64,000 bases of DNA. It comes from Dimorphilus gyrociliatus (taxonomy: Eukaryota > Annelida > Polychaeta > Dinophilidae). The position numbers and the translations under genes were made by a program. This document shows, one piece after another, positions 1-11,564 of the stretch. How positions within the stretch are numbered: position 1 is the stretch's first letter; each line of letters starts with the position of its first letter. The notes under the pieces were generated by a model, which had not been told where the DNA came from, made no database searches, and was given only the letters and a program-made list of their open reading frames with translations. The stretch spans positions 1,364,001-1,428,000 of the forward strand of contig CAJFCJ010000008.1 in the NCBI GenBank assembly GCA_904063045.1, written 5' to 3'.

Positions 1-3000
1 CTTTAGACCTTTTCCTGTTTTTATATCGTCGTACTTTACTTGCTGAATACAATTAGCTTCGTCAACTTTTCTTAATGATGTCTCTTGAAGGCAAATATTT
101 TAAAGAAAGTACACGTACATTGTAGTCAATGTAATAACATATGCAGTTTGATGGATAAATAAATGTTATTATCGACGAATAAAGCTAAAGCGTAAAAAGG
201 CGAAGGTCTAATGGGAATCATGATTAATGACCGACTTTCACATTAACCGCTTTAGATGTATTGTCCTTGAGAAAATATAGTTTTCGCTATATAAAATGAA
301 ATTATAATAAATAGTAAAAAAGAAAAAGAATAACAGAAAATTCTTCATAGCTTTCATATTTTCGATCTATTATTGTTAAAAATTTAATAAAAAATGGCAT
401 GTTTTCCGCAAAGATGTTTTTCGCCTTCTTCCTAAATGAAGTAAAATTTCTCAAAATAGATTCTTAAAACTATTTTAAAAGTAATAAACTTACTAAAAGA
501 GTATACTCTTTTTTATTATTTATGCACTGGTTTGTTTTAAAGATTTAGTAAGGGCAATGGACTGCAATCTGTCCAGTAAAATAGCTAAAAAAACATCTAT
601 GCCTTATAGTTTTTGAATGTTTACTATATCATGTCATAGAATTATTATTTTATTTTACACTTTTCATTTCTTCCCTTGATGGAATTTTGATAACCGGAAA
701 TCATAATAATGTCTACAATGATGATAAATAGTAAAAGGAAATTTATATAGTATAAATTTATATATATATACAATATATACAGTATATATATACTATAGAT
801 GCTATTAAAATAAACTATTTTAAACTTATTCATATAATATTCTACGTGAACTATACCTTCTTTTTCTTTTAGCATGTTGAGAACTATGTTTTGTTGGCAA
901 AATCATAATTATACTCTGAATTTGGGAATTTAGACTATTTTTTCCCCCTTTGAAAATTGTGTTTCGCTAATCCCAGAAGTCTTTTAATATTCCGCTCCAT
1001 AAAATATCGTACCTTCTTAGTAAAAAGAGGAAGGCGTTAGTGTTTTTTATATCTTTCTGCTTGATTCATGTTCTCAACTATTTTGAGTAAGTTTAGAGGC
1101 TCCGTTTAAATACATCTATAAAAGTGTTATTAATTGTCAAACATATACAGTATATATATAATATTGTATGTAAAAATAATGATATTCGGAAGGAAAAGTA
1201 AGATGTATAAGATGTCAAACTAAACGTAATGATAGCCTCTGTGAATATTTCTTATCCCATAAATCCTTTATACAAATACAAAATGAATATAAGGCAAGCA
1301 AAAATGATTTTCAATAGTTGTGGGTAATAATTTCATACAAAAATGGTATGTATTCATAAAATTTTTATTTTTATATATGAGTATATATCGTATGTATATA
1401 TATATGTTAGTATATGCAGTATATATATATATATATAAATATAATTTATGAACTAGCTCACAGAGTATAAAGATATATAAAGCTAATATATAATTATATT
1501 AATATTTTATTTAATTTCTATGTTTATATCAATCTAAGAGCACATTTGTTTAAGACTTTAATTAATAAACGCCAACATCTTTTCTTTGATTAATTAGAGA
1601 TATATAAAAGTCTCTTCTTTGTTTCTGTTTTTATAGGAATCCCTTTTTCCTGTAATTGTATGCTTCCATTGTAGAATTTGACGTTCCGGGAAAACTATTT
1701 TTTATGAGAATATGGAAACAAATCGAAAAAAAAATTAACATGGGATTACAGATATATATAGCATATATATATATATAGTATATACATTTATATTAATAAT
1801 GTATTATGACTTTCAGATTTTATATTATCTTATATATATATATATATATATATATATTCTGTATATTTGCATTAGTATACTCCTGAGAAAAAACAATCTG
1901 AGGAATGTTTTGCTTGATTGCTGTCTATTCAACAAAAATTTATTGACAAAATTCGATAAATTATTTTACTTCAAAAGATTCTGCTATGACAACGAAAAAT
2001 GCTTTCTGTCTTTTTTTAATAGGAATAAATTTGAGTAAATGCTAGGGAAAACTTGACCGCTAGCTGTTAATCAACAAAAACTAAAATCAGTAAAGTCTAG
2101 AGATTACAACGACTATTTTTTTTCGCAGGTTATTGATTAATCGGAATAGGAATTTTTTGCTGGCTGTTTTGCTCAATATAATATAAAGTTATCTTCTTCC
2201 TTTTATACACAACTATTTGCATATTCATTTGTAGGTTTTATTAGAAATCGGTACATTTTTTTGGCAAAGGGTTTAACCTTTTTAGCTATCTCTTCTATTT
2301 ACTCAACGATTGTATAATATTTTTCCTAAGAGCAATTTCTAATTCAAAACTGCAGTTTAAGTGAAGACAGATCAAGAGCACATGCAAACTTTATTCTTGT
2401 ATTCTCTGTTGCTCATTTAGAGGATGGTTTAAATTTTATCTTTATCGATAGATGGCATATATCATAGAATGAAGCGCCATCTAAACGAAGTTTAATTTCT
2501 CCTGCCTATGTCCTGGCAAATAGATAGGGCAAGTTTTTTCGACTTGTTAGTTTAAATCTTTCATTGTGTCCTCTATTCAAGAAGAGGAAACTATTTTCCA
2601 GCCGCTTTAAGTATTTCTTTCATAATGAGAGCAACTTGAAATGATTGAAAATCTCAGAGAAGATAAATGTAACAAATTTCAACATATTTTTACAATTGGA
2701 TTTTCAGCGTATGTTTTAATTAGCAAAAATTTCGACAGGTAAAACTTAATTATTTAAGATAAAAACGTGCTTTGACTAATCAATAAACGAAAGTAATTTA
2801 TTTATTAATCAATATTCAAATATTTCTTAACTTTATGCTTCTAATTCTATAATAAAAATTTGCTTATATTGTTTTCTAAACGAACATCATAAATAGTTGA
2901 TTTGCATTTGAAAATTAGTGTTTTATTTTAAGCTTATTATAAGTTGTCTTGGAGAAGATCTAAAGAGAAAAGTAATAAAACAATCATTTAATCAATAAAA

Positions 3001-3600
3001 GTAACAAATAATATATTTAAAGTTAAAACAAAACAGGAAAAAAACATGAAATATAAATTAACGAAATGAAGAAAGCCTCAACGTATACAACCAAGTTTTA
3101 AGAGAAATACTCAGACACTATAATATAAGAAGGAGAGGGAGTAAGTGAGTGTTACAAAAAGAGGGCTACATCGCTGAATAGACATACAGATAGAAATAAA
3201 TAAAGAGTATATAAATATAAATAGCCTATTTCTTAAGATCTAAGGTAGTAAAAAAATTTCTTCTTTAATTTGTGAATTTTTTCAATTATACGCTCTACTT
3301 ATAAATTTTTTCTTTTTGGAAATACTTTTGTCTCTTATTCTTGAAAGAAAATTAAGGAAAATTAATAGGTACTTTTCTTTTGCCGGTTAAAACCTAAAAA
3401 GAATTTTCTCTATGCAAGTTTCAACATATACAGTATATACCTTGTATAAAGATAGTATCATATACGGTTGATGTGTAATTCTATAACATTCTCACGAACA
3501 AAAATTCTCTCATTATTGTTTATTTTCGTGTAATTTTCCTAAAGCATTTCTTAATAAGAAATTGATTTGTACATAAGAGAAATAAAACTTTTTACCCTCG
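1..3600. other. AT-rich non-coding region
   Basis: No supportable gene is visible here. The stretch contains many stop codons in all frames and several TA-rich microsatellite patches (around 740-800, 1380-1440, 1750-1860). The few open frames are low-complexity Ile/Tyr/Leu runs translated from TA repeats and are not credible proteins. It holds one AGATGGCG site (2475-2482) and TATACAGTATA-type near-palindromes near 776, 1144 and 3426. It may contain distal regulatory DNA or introns of a gene that starts outside the window; neither can be shown. Confidence 0.6.
2475..2482 (-). promoter_or_regulatory. AGATGGCG motif (CTCF-like core)
   Basis: The plus strand reads CGCCATCT. The wider minus-strand word is TAGATGGCGC. 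It lies in intergenic DNA and is one of eight exact copies in the window. Function is inferred from resemblance only. Confidence 0.35.
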
Positions 3601-3686
3601 TTTTCAGTTTTTCTTTTAATTCTTTATATCCTATTTAGCAAAAATATTTTTAAACAGATTGCTTCCACATTTTTGGAGGATTTAAT

Positions 3687-4055
3687 ATGCCAAAGTATAG
3701 ATGTAAACCTAAAAAAGTTGAAATAACTGATAGATACGAAAAAACAGAAACATATCATACTAATAAAGTACAATCCTTAACGTCTACAAGTACTACGTAC
3801 GATTGCGAGGATTACGGAAATATTTCCGGTATTTTAGATACTACTTCTTGTTCGTCTGGAAATGAAGAAACTTCTGCTTATAGCGATTTTATCAACATTA
3901 AAACTGAATCCATAGAGGAGGCTGTTAAATATGAAATATCTAAGCAACTGGAAAGTTACAGAAATTTACAGTCCCCAATGGCAGATATAAGTTTACCAGA
4001 TTTCTTAACTGGATTTAATAAGTCATCTAAGAGAGGAAAAACTTCAAAACTTTAA
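3687..4055 (+). CDS. hypothetical 122-aa protein, Ser/Thr-rich
   Basis: The single open frame runs from an ATG in good context to TAA, with AATAAA 14 bases past the stop at 4069-4074, as expected for a short mRNA 3' end. The protein starts basic (MPKYRCKPKKVE), has a Ser/Thr/Glu-rich and probably disordered middle, a predicted helix around residues 75-95 (SIEEAVKYEISKQLESY) and a basic tail. There is no signal peptide or membrane segment. Amino-acid use is balanced and differs clearly from the Ile/Tyr/Phe-rich junk frames nearby, which favours a real gene. An acceptor-like AG about 30 bases upstream of the ATG suggests a spliced 5' UTR or a missing upstream exon. I do not recognise the family. 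Confidence 0.55.
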   Translation: MPKYRCKPKKVEITDRYEKTETYHTNKVQSLTSTSTTYDCEDYGNISGILDTTSCSSGNEETSAYSDFINIKTESIEEAVKYEISKQLESYRNLQSPMADISLPDFLTGFNKSSKRGKTSKL

Positions 4056-4075
4056 AAATATAATTGTAAATAAAT

Positions 4076-5397
4076 GTTATTTGACGCTGTCAAATATTTA
4101 TTGGCAAAAATTGTATATTATTCGAATTAAACACTATCTTAAAAGATAGATTCCGTCATATATCTCACACTTTGGTGTTATCACTAGCAATAATTTGAAA
4201 AGATAAATATGAGATGACATAATATATAATATTATTATATAAGTTTCAACTTCCGATTTACATTTAAAATGAGATAATCGCAAATATTGAAGTATATTTC
4301 AACTGAAATAAAACAATGATAGATCACACAAAAAAAATCAATTTCAAAAGTAAAAATATATCATATTTCGGAAAAAATGATAGCCTGCTGGGATTTTAAT
4401 GAATTATGAGATCGCAAAGGAAATATTAATTGGGTATTTATACTTAAAAGCGATAAATAATCATAAAAAGAGGGAAATGAAAAAGAAATCATATTGATTT
4501 ACCGAAGCGTTGAATAGCTAAATAAAGAATAGAGAGCTAATTACGATTATCCATAGAGTACTAAAAATGAAAGAAAAAACAAGGTAATTTCATTTCGTTG
4601 AAGACTATACCCTTTGCTGAAACTATATATCATTTAATGGAGAACCATTCGAATATTCATGATAATCTATCTTATATTAATAAATGGAAGCTTTTGCATT
4701 TTCGAATAAGGAATAAGACAAAAACAGCTGCAGTATACTGTATACGGATGACAATTGATTAATGTAAGAAAAAAGATGATAAGTTAACAAAGTAATAAGC
4801 GAAAATGGACTATCTTGAAATAAAGATAAATTATCCTAAACTTTTGTTTTAAACCTAAGAAAAAATTTAACGAATGTTAAGGTTACTCTCATCTAGATAA
4901 AGCTGTTTGGATAGAGAAAAGAAAAATCAATACATTCAATAAACTTTCAGACATTAGAGATTTGTTAAGAAGTGCTAAAAATGGCAAAGAAATAAACAAT
5001 TCAATAAAGTCTGATAAACTAATCGACTAAAATAGAAGAAGAGATAAAAGAAAGAACAATATAAAAAATCCAATATTACTCGCTTTTATCAAATAGGTCG
5101 AAAGCGTGAGAATATGCCTCGAGTGAAACGTGACTGCAAAAAACGACGAGAAAGAATATTGAAGGGCTGAAAAATTTCTTTCTTTTATCAATTTTCCATT
5201 TCTTTAGCGTTTATTATATGTTTAAAATTTTACGTTTAGTTAGATATTATAACTTTTATCCTGTATATTTTTATCAAGCATATTTGAAACGATGCAAAAA
5301 CAATTCCGTTGAGAGAAGAACTGTCATAAGCTATTTTAGAAAATATTGTTGTATAGTAGAAACATGTCAAATGAATACAATATCCAATTGATGAATT
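4076..5397. other. AT-rich non-coding region
   Basis: Nothing coding is seen. Purine-rich and TA-rich sequence with no long open frame. One TATACTGTATA near-palindrome lies near 4733. Confidence 0.6.
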
Positions 5398-5628
5398 TTA
5401 AATAATTCCTTTAGTTGTTGGAGAAATCTCAGGACGAACAGTCCATTCCCTATTTTTTCCTTGACCTCGGAAAAAATAATTCCATTCCTTAGAAGTAGTT
5501 TTAGTAGTATCAGTAAAATTCATTTGGCAGAGGATATTTTGCTTTTTCAGGTTAACTGAAATAACAGAATGATACTTTTCATCTTCATTCATACTTCGTT
5601 TTGAGTCTCGTTGGGACCTTTTTAACAT
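5398..5628 (-). CDS. possible small protein, 76 aa
   Basis: This is a short open frame from ATG to stop. The product is hydrophilic with a basic N-terminus (MLKRSQRDSKRSMNED) and a centre containing aromatic and basic residues (EWNYFFRGQGKNREWTV). Composition is more protein-like than the neighbouring TA-derived frames, which is the only support. I see no clear AATAAA downstream, no splice partner and no family resemblance. It could be a genuine small gene, an exon, or chance. Confidence 0.25.
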   Translation of the reverse strand: MLKRSQRDSKRSMNEDEKYHSVISVNLKKQNILCQMNFTDTTKTTSKEWNYFFRGQGKNREWTVRPEISPTTKGII

Positions 5629-6669
5629 AATTTAAGCGGCTTTTCATTATTATAAAGTTTTCAACAAACTAACCCAAAATATTGAATAGAATGTTGAGGA
5701 GTCGATGAACTCTGCTTACTTTGCATAATAGTTCATGTAGTTGATATTACAATAAAACCTTTTATGAATGTAAATTTTCCTCTCTAGCTCTAGTTATGTA
5801 ACCGTAAATAGCAAAATTCATTAAAACGATTGCAATCACATGGAGAAGACCTATAACTTTGTTTATTTACGCACTAGTTGGCGTTAGGCAAATGAGCTAC
5901 GTCAATGAAATTCTATATGTGTTCTTTATTTATTGGTTGATTAAAAATGGCTAAGATGAAAGAGGACGTTTTTTTCGAAGAAAATTTATAAAAAAAAACA
6001 TTAGATGGTTTAAAGCGATAACAAATAATAAATTAGGTAATTTAATGAGTTTTAACCTATAACCCTTATGAGAAATTTTTACTTTGACAATATATAAAAA
6101 AGCAACAAATTTTCATTTTCAGTTTTTGCTATATTTCCAGAATATTTTGTAGTTATTTGAGGAATCGATCAATCAAATGAAAAGAATTTTTTACTACCTT
6201 TATAATAATTGTTATTACAGCACATAGAATACAATTTAATATTTTTCAATTTAGCAAGCTTAGCATAATCTTTCCATATAGATAAACCTTTTTGACCTTA
6301 ATGACTAAATGTGATACTCACACCTTAAGGTGATAACCTTTTAATCCGGTGAAAGATAATTCCCTAAAAAATTGAAATTTACCAAAATGATTTACTATAT
6401 ACATTGGTGTTATTTTTTTAAACTTCGCATGTTAGTCTCTTGATAACAGTGAATTTTATATTTGGAATGATAACAATAATTGATGAACTAAAAAATTGTA
6501 GATGGCGCTTAACAGAAAGCCCTCAAATAGTATTATTTAAATGAGGAGAACAGAATTAAAGCGTTATTAAAATTAACGTTATTTTCTTAGAATATAAATA
6601 GATGATAAAGTTGTGACACACTTGGTCACCGTCAGTTATCACTTTCTTGGTAGTGATTAGTATAAGGCC
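5629..6669. other. non-coding region downstream of the acid phosphatase gene
   Basis: No gene is seen. It contains a CTCF-like word CACTAGTTGGCGTT (5872-5885) and one AGATGGCG copy at 6500-6507. The minus-strand polyadenylation signals of the neighbouring phosphatase gene lie at its right edge. Confidence 0.55.
6500..6507 (+). promoter_or_regulatory. AGATGGCG motif
   Basis: Context is TAGATGGCGCTT. It sits about 240 bases beyond the stop codon of the acid phosphatase gene, outside the coding sequence. Confidence 0.35.
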
Positions 6670-6724
6670 TTTATTTCCAAGTATTTCCCATAGGTGATTA
6701 GGCTTAAATTATATCAGGTTTATT
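6670..6724 (-). promoter_or_regulatory. polyadenylation signals of the acid phosphatase gene
   Basis: On the minus strand AATAAA occurs at 6719-6724 (about 25 bases after the stop) and again at 6670-6675. Either could serve the upstream gene. Confidence 0.45.
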
Positions 6725-6748
6725 AAGACAAACATGTAAACTGAAAAG

Positions 6749-7744
6749 TTAAGGTTTTGCCTTTACATAAGTATAATTAATGTTTCCGTCATCATCTACA
6801 AATTTTAGAGTGACTTCATTTTCGCACACATGAACAGCCAAAAAGCCAAAAGCATCTTCAAATTTTTCTAATGTGATGCCTTCTTGTTGAAGAATTCCTA
6901 CGTGATCCTCATCTAGAAAATAAGGGAATGCTCCACCTGCTCCGTTTACGATAAATTCAGTATTCGTGTTGTTCATAAATTTCAAATGTTGTAAGTTATG
7001 ATCATGACCAGTGATAAAGAGATCGACATTATAGCCATCGTCAGCAATAGGTTGTAATATATCTCTTTTAATAGTATTTTGAATTGGCCCATGTCTACCT
7101 GCACTATAAACTGGATGATGAGCAATTACAAATGTCCAATGCTCTTTATTTTCCAGCGCACTTTTTAGGAATTCTGTTTGACTTTCAGGATTATTTTCTT
7201 GAGCTCTAAATGCTTGAGAGTCTAAAACAATGAACTTTATCTTCTTATTGTTATATAGTTCCTTTTCAAAAGTATACCATAAGTCAGGAAAGTACCATCT
7301 TGATTCATTTCTGCCAAACTCTATCTGAAACCATTCATTTCCATTTTTCAAGCCATAATCATGATTTCCTACGGAAATATACCACGTTAGTTCTTTCAAC
7401 GAAGGTTGATTGTAGACATCTCTCCATTTTGAATCAAACTGCTCATCAGTTGCTGATTCTACTCCATCGGGATAAAAATTATCACCACTAGTTAATACGA
7501 AATCAACTGGATTTTCATCGGCGTATTTGGCCATAGCTTCAGCAATAGGAAGCTGTCCGATGCCTGTAATCGCACCCCAATCTCCGATATTAATAAAATC
7601 AACACATCCATTTTCTTGCCCCTTGCCTGTGAAGTCAAATAAGTAACTTTAAAACAATCTAGATATTTCTTCTTATAAAGAAATTTTACTTAGAACTGTA
7701 ACGGAAAAACTAAGAATCGCTATAAAACATTTAAAGAGTCGCAT
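6749..7744 (-). CDS. ACP5: tartrate-resistant (type 5) purple acid phosphatase
   Basis: A secreted or lysosomal binuclear metallophosphatase that hydrolyses phosphate esters at acid pH. The coding sequence is complement(join(6749..7626,7690..7744)), 310 aa, close to the roughly 325 aa of animal ACP5. Exon 1 encodes the signal peptide MRLFKCFIAILSFSVTVLS. A 63-base intron (GTAAAA...ACAG) joins in phase to KGQENGCVDF. All seven expected metal ligands are visible: D34 in GDWG, D67 and Y70 in GDNFY, N106 in GNHD, H189 in AHHPVYSAGRHG, H226 and H228 in GHDHN. The start is chosen because it alone supplies a signal peptide and closes the reading phase. Nothing is broken, so the enzyme should be active. 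The symbol follows the vertebrate orthologue group. Confidence 0.95.
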
Positions 7745-8804
7745 TTTCTATTGTTGCTGGTCGAGAACCTGGCATATGCGGATACTATCTCCCAGAGAAG
7801 TTGAACTTATAAATGATATTTATCAGATAAACTGATAAAAATGAATAATATCTAATAAATAATTTTTAACTTGCTCTAATTATGTATAAAAATAACACTA
7901 AAAATAGAACATTTTTAAGCTAGGGTTTTAAATAAATATCAATATTTATATTCTTACATTTCATAATAATAAGTTAAAATAAATAATGAAAATGTTTCTC
8001 AAGATAATTTCAAATAGCAATTGGGAAAAGTCTAATAGAAAACAGCTAATGAAAATGAATATGATGAATAATTTCCTGTTAATTAAAATGGAAAAATATT
8101 TTTACAAGTAGTATAGAGAGGTAGAAAGTTCCGTTAGATAAATAGTATTCATTTCTTTCAACTAAGTGCTATAAATAACAATATAGATCTATTTTTTCAC
8201 GAATAGGTCACTTATGACGTCTTTTTTACTGTCACTTCACAATATTCATATCCTAATATTACAAAATATAATCGAGATGGAAACAGCAGAGAAAGAAAAT
8301 GATGGCAATGTAAAATATGAGTAAGATTTCTACATAAAAAAATTCAAATTCTATAAATTCTTCAGGTTTTTTGTCCAATGAGATTAACAGATTACTCTCA
8401 TAATTAATTGTCTTAAAAACTACTTTCTTAAAATGAAACGATTGAGAAAAGGGTTTTTGGATAAGAAAATTACGAGAAGAGAAATGTGTCTATAAGATAT
8501 TTTATTAAACTATGTTTTGATATTTTTCAACACCCTTTCGTTATTTAAAATCTTTGGTTTCATTTTAACTCATAAATTACTCTTCTAAAAAGTCAAAAAG
8601 CCATAAAGCACTCCAGTTGAAAGAGCATAAACTTTTCTGCCAATAAATCACACAAAACCCTCTTATATAATATAAACAAGCATTCCAACCATACTCTATT
8701 TTGAAGAGAGTCTTCTTTATACGATAAAAATAATGAAATGAATGGAAATACTTATCAAAAAAGAAAACATCAGTGTTTTTTAATAATTCTAATAAATTTT
8801 TTAA

Positions 8805-9005
8805 CACGCTCGTCCACCATTCTTAGTTCTTCTTATCGCCCGTAGGAAACTGGGAAAAAATCTCAGCATGATTGAAAACACCGGCCCGAAGCGTTGCATT
8901 AAGGCGAAAAACAACAGGTGATGATTCAAACAGGCCTAGAGGATATCTATGAAAGATTTCTCGGCTTAGTCGGCTGTTAGGGTTCGGACTGGTTGGCTTG
9001 GCTAA
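8805..9005. other. GC-richer block, possible promoter or 5' exon
   Basis: About 200 bases with clearly more G+C than the surroundings, including CACCGGCCCGAAGCG and a run with repeated GGCT words (TCGGCTTAGTCGGCTGTTAG followed by similar units). It lies about 1 kb upstream of the phosphatase start. A short minus-strand frame begins with ATG near 8819 but ends within 16 codons. The block could be the distal promoter or an untranslated first exon of the phosphatase gene. It does not fold as a tRNA that I can recognise. Confidence 0.3.
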
Positions 9006-11005
9006 TGGATAAGCTTTCTTTTAGTTTGGACCAGTAAATTTTTAAAGTTAGTATAGTATATAAGCTACAAAAATAGAAATAATTATAGACTTCAAATGCC
9101 TATATTCTTATCAACAATTAATAAATTAGGATTAAAATAATAAATATGTTTTACTGCTTAAAGCGATTAATAAGTGAAAGGAAATGATTCATATAAATTA
9201 TATAAAAGTATAGTTTTCTTTATTTATTTATGATGTATCCAATACATATATACTTTATATATATATTATATACAGTAGATAATAAATGTACACCGTACAT
9301 GCATATTATATCACTATGCATTTTTGAGATTTTCATGGTATTCAGCATAGTCTGACACTAGGATTTGATATAACCTATATCGGGATATTAACAACTTTAA
9401 GTTATATAGTAGCAATAGTGTTATAATTTTATTGTGTGGATTCATGAGTCAAGTGTTGCTGTATTAATTAATTCGAAGTATATTTCAAACAACTCTGTCT
9501 ATTTTTAATGTATTTCACTCTTCTGGAGTAGTATATGAGTATTAGTCATCAGTGAGCTTGAGCCTTTTAACAAATGCAAGAACCTCTAAAACAAAGAGTA
9601 TAAAAGCTTAAGCTTAGTTTCAAAACTGTTTTCTTTTTCCTTTCAGCTCATTAAGTGAACAGTGTATTGTTGCTATTTATTATAATATAGAAAATTTTCT
9701 AATATATTTATCATTTTTTAAAGAAAACACAAGAAATTGGTTTATTTATTTAATTATTTACCAAATTCTTTTTCATTTCATGTTATAAATGTGACAAAAG
9801 GCATTTTAGCGTGATTCTCAACAACAAAAAAAGAGAAGTCTGTTGAAAGACTCTTCATAAAGTTCACACAAAAACTAACATATTATTGTATGACAAACAA
9901 ATAGTTTGTTAAAGATAATGAAAAGGAAAAACGTATGAAAAAAATGTTAAAATTTGCAGTTTTTAATGAAAGAAATATATGAATTATTCCTATCTGAGAA
10001 GAAAGAATATTTGATATTGCTTCATAGTTTTTTAGTAATAACTTAAATAGTTTGTATCTTTTTTTATGAAGCACTTTAATATAATAGCAGCAATTACAAA
10101 CAAGCTTTACAAAGGGTTGAAAGATCAGTATGTTTTGTTTCAATCAATTATAAAACTGCTGTAAACATCTGTAGCCATCCGTTACACGTCAATGATTAAA
10201 GAATTTGAAATACAACTATGGAAATTCCTTTTCCCAGGAAAAGTTTCTGTCCAGAGTTCGAAAAAGATTAGTAACAACTGATGCCTAACAGCAGTAAAAC
10301 TGCTAAAAAATGTTTCCGCTCTAATGATTGATAAGTAATGGTTTGTATCTTAGGAAAAAACATAGATTTTGATTAGGCCTATTGTGTTTGCATAATAAAC
10401 ATTAACTGTTCTGGATAGTAGTTTGGGTTTTTTTAATTTGTTTGTTACAAAAACAGATAAACATGGAAGCGGGGAGGAAGAGTATTTCGTGAAACGGATA
10501 TAAAGACATTTTTCGTATAGGTAATATTGACTTCTCTTTCAACATTTACTTTCAATTTCATTGTAAATCATAATGATTTCCTGGAAGAGAACTGAAATTT
10601 CTTTCTAGAAATAGACAATGCAGAACATTTGTGTGTACTATAAATGCCCTTTTAAAATACGAAGAAGCTCGAAATCTTTCTCCATTTATCACAAATTTCT
10701 CTTGTATATTTCAACTCCTTTGATTATTGTCGAATAGGTTTTCTTATTTTTCCTCTTGTACATTCGTTATATTTTAAGCTCTTGAAGTCCTCTTTGCCTA
10801 AATATTAAACAAGGATTACCTTTTAAAGTTACTTTTCATACTTTGTAGCTCTATTCCAATGGAATAACTAGTTCCACCTGTTGTTGGTGCGCTTTTTTAG
10901 ATTCAGAGTACGTTATTTTAGTACAAGATATATCTCTATATACTTTATATGAACCTATAACAGAAGAAGAAAGTAATAGAGATAATTGAAAAAAGATTAC
11001 CCACA

Positions 11006-11013
11006 AGATGGCG
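11006..11013 (+). promoter_or_regulatory. AGATGGCG motif
   Basis: Context is CCACAAGATGGCGTAT, about 550 bases upstream of the start codon of the E-W repeat gene. Confidence 0.35.
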
Positions 11014-11564
11014 TATAGAAAAAAAATAAGGTTGCCCTCATTTTTTATTCAACGTTAACTCTTCGCCTGTGTAAATAGTTAAAGATATGAGTTTGTTTTG
11101 GTGAAAAAAAACCTGAAAAAAAGAACAGGTATGATAAATTATAATGTATTCTATTTATTAGAAATAGCATTTCGAAATAATTTATCCTAAGTTAACCCAA
11201 AGTTCATCTTCTAACCTAGATAACATAGCTTGCGAGAAAAAACGCTGAAGCTGTTAAAATAATAAATTGTTTACAGACTACAAAAAATTAAAATTCTTTA
11301 AAAAAATAAAAATTTAGAAAAAAAAACAAACTTTCTTTTCTAAAAGAGGAATATAATCGATAAGATATTCTAAAAATAATAGACTATGAATAAGACGCTT
11401 TCCCTCGAATTTTCGTTGTAGTTAATGTCTACTATTTCTAAGATAAAAACTTCCGTTACCATAGCAACTTTCGCGTTGTGTCGGACTACTTAGAGTACAC
11501 TCAGCCTTTTTCTGCTAGAGGAATAAACTTTTTTCATTTATTTCCGCTTTCAGTTTTTAAAAAA

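Larger units (their letters stand above)
7745..11560. other. non-coding region between two divergent genes
   Basis: No supportable coding sequence. Divergent promoters are expected here, for the phosphatase (minus) and the E-W repeat gene (plus). The region contains a conspicuous GC-richer block (8805-9005), TA repeats near 9240-9300 and one AGATGGCG site at 11006. Open frames near 8577-8807 and 9883-10143 are Phe/Ile/Tyr/Lys-rich and look like chance. Confidence 0.55.

Noticed and set aside
645-875. 76-codon minus-strand frame
   Set aside because: Dominated by Ile/Tyr from TA repeats; no protein-like features.
1799-2038. 79-codon frame rich in Ile/Tyr
   Set aside because: Its N-terminal half is a translated TA microsatellite; no splice or family evidence.
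7300-7491. Plus-strand frame within the acid phosphatase exon
   Set aside because: Antisense shadow of a well-supported enzyme exon.
8577-8807. 76-codon minus-strand frame rich in Phe/Tyr/Leu
   Set aside because: Composition typical of AT-rich non-coding DNA; no splice partners.
11478-11564. Upstream in-frame extension of the E-W repeat gene
   Set aside because: It has no ATG (begins only at GTG); the first ATG at 11565 is used.
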